Of a stretch of 15,237 nucleotides of DNA, positions 14,856-15,237 are shown one piece after another. Under the pieces are notes generated by a model that did no database searches, had not been told where the DNA came from, and worked only from the letters and a program-made list of their open reading frames with translations. This DNA is from Flavobacteriaceae bacterium (GTDB lineage: Bacteria > Bacteroidota > Bacteroidia > Flavobacteriales > Flavobacteriaceae). The DNA is taken from contig VMCW01000073.1 of assembly GCA_008081175.1 (NCBI GenBank), positions 1 through 15,237 of the forward strand. Direction: 5' to 3'. Every line of letters begins with the position of its first letter. Position 1 is the first letter of the stretch. Position numbers and translations under genes: made by a program.

Positions 14856-15237
14856 ATGGGAAGTTATTACCTACTTATACTATTGATTTCACTTGCAAGT
14901 ATGTGGGTGAGCAATACGTTAAAACGCAAATTCAAAACCTATTCTCAAGTACAATTACGCAATGGGATGTCAGGAAAAGAAATTGCAGAACAGATGTTGG
15001 CAGATCATGGAATTAGAGATGTAGAAGTTATCTCTGTACGTGGTTCTTTAACAGATCATTACAACCCTCAGAAAAGAACGGTAAATTTAAGTGAGTCGGT
15101 TTATCATGAGCGAAATGCTGCTGCTGCTGCAGTAGCTGCACATGAGTGTGGACATGCAGTGCAACACGCTCAAGGATATGAATGGCTGCAACTGCGTTCT
15201 TCTTTAGTTCCTGTTGTGGGGATAGCTTCCAATCTTT
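14856..15237 (+). CDS. Membrane-anchored zinc metallopeptidase (YugP family), 3' end cut by window edge
   Basis: The frame runs open from ATG 14856 to the window end (127 residues visible), so the C-terminus is missing. The protein starts with a membrane helix (about residues 3-19, YYLLILLISLASMWVS). A region typical of the family follows: MSGKEIAEQMLADHGI, then the strand VEVISVRGSLTDHYNP and the NLSESVYHERNAAAAAVA helix. The zinc site HECGH is at residues 96-100 (HExxH, with Glu as the catalytic base), followed by AVQHAQGYEWLQLRSSLVPV. This order matches the putative neutral zinc metallopeptidase family that includes Bacillus YugP (Pfam Zn_peptidase_2). The physiological substrate is unknown. 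It follows leuS by 91 nt on the same strand. Confidence 0.9.
   Translation, partial: MGSYYLLILLISLASMWVSNTLKRKFKTYSQVQLRNGMSGKEIAEQMLADHGIRDVEVISVRGSLTDHYNPQKRTVNLSESVYHERNAAAAAVAAHECGHAVQHAQGYEWLQLRSSLVPVVGIASNL

Noticed and set aside
1..15237. CRISPR arrays, tRNA/rRNA genes, insertion sequences, integrase or defence genes
   Set aside because: I looked for regular repeats, cloverleaf-like sequence in the gaps, and transposase or integrase-like proteins, and found none; the whole window is ordinary core genes.

Overview
The window looks like a stretch of core chromosome from a member of the Bacteroidota, most likely a Flavobacteriaceae. Three things suggest this: the AT-rich base composition, promoter-like sites matching the Bacteroidetes consensus TAnnTTTG rather than TATAAT, and a gene order I recognise from that family (exbD-exbD-porin | rpoN-asnS-MMPL-frr-pyrH | truB-uppP-DUF3098-ftsX | leuS-Zn peptidase). 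I see no insertion sequence, prophage, CRISPR array, tRNA, rRNA or foreign-looking block. No stretch longer than about 170 bases lacks a gene.

Layout. Bases 1-1556 (+) hold the end of a proton-channel gene cluster: a membrane protein cut by the window edge, then two ExbD/TolR proteins, closed by a strong intrinsic terminator at 1572-1605. A single outer-membrane beta-barrel gene follows (1679-2335, +); its stop codon directly abuts the stop of rpoN on the other strand. Bases 2336-9004 (-) read, in transcription order from the right, pyrH, frr, an RND/MMPL-type membrane protein, asnS and rpoN, with likely promoters before pyrH and before asnS. Bases 9169-11818 (-) are a tightly packed unit, ftsX, DUF3098, uppP and truB, with 4-nt and 14-nt overlaps. 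From a 114-nt divergent intergenic region, leuS is read to the right (11933-14764, +), followed by a zinc metallopeptidase cut by the right edge.

How the genes relate. The window mixes translation (asnS, leuS, frr, truB), nucleotide supply (pyrH), sigma-54 transcription (rpoN) and envelope work: energising outer-membrane transport (ExbD pair), an outer-membrane barrel, peptidoglycan lipid-carrier recycling (uppP), division-linked wall remodelling (ftsX) and an RND family exporter. The most coherent functional group is ftsX-DUF3098-uppP. DUF3098 is a two-helix membrane protein of unknown role, translationally tied to a division protein and a lipid-carrier phosphatase.

I did not find a clear new biological system. 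The better leads are the DUF3098 unit, the convergent porin/rpoN ends with no terminator between them, the leuS promoter that overlaps an upstream GTG, the CxxC pair in the first ExbD, and the one-sided acidic pair in the RND protein.
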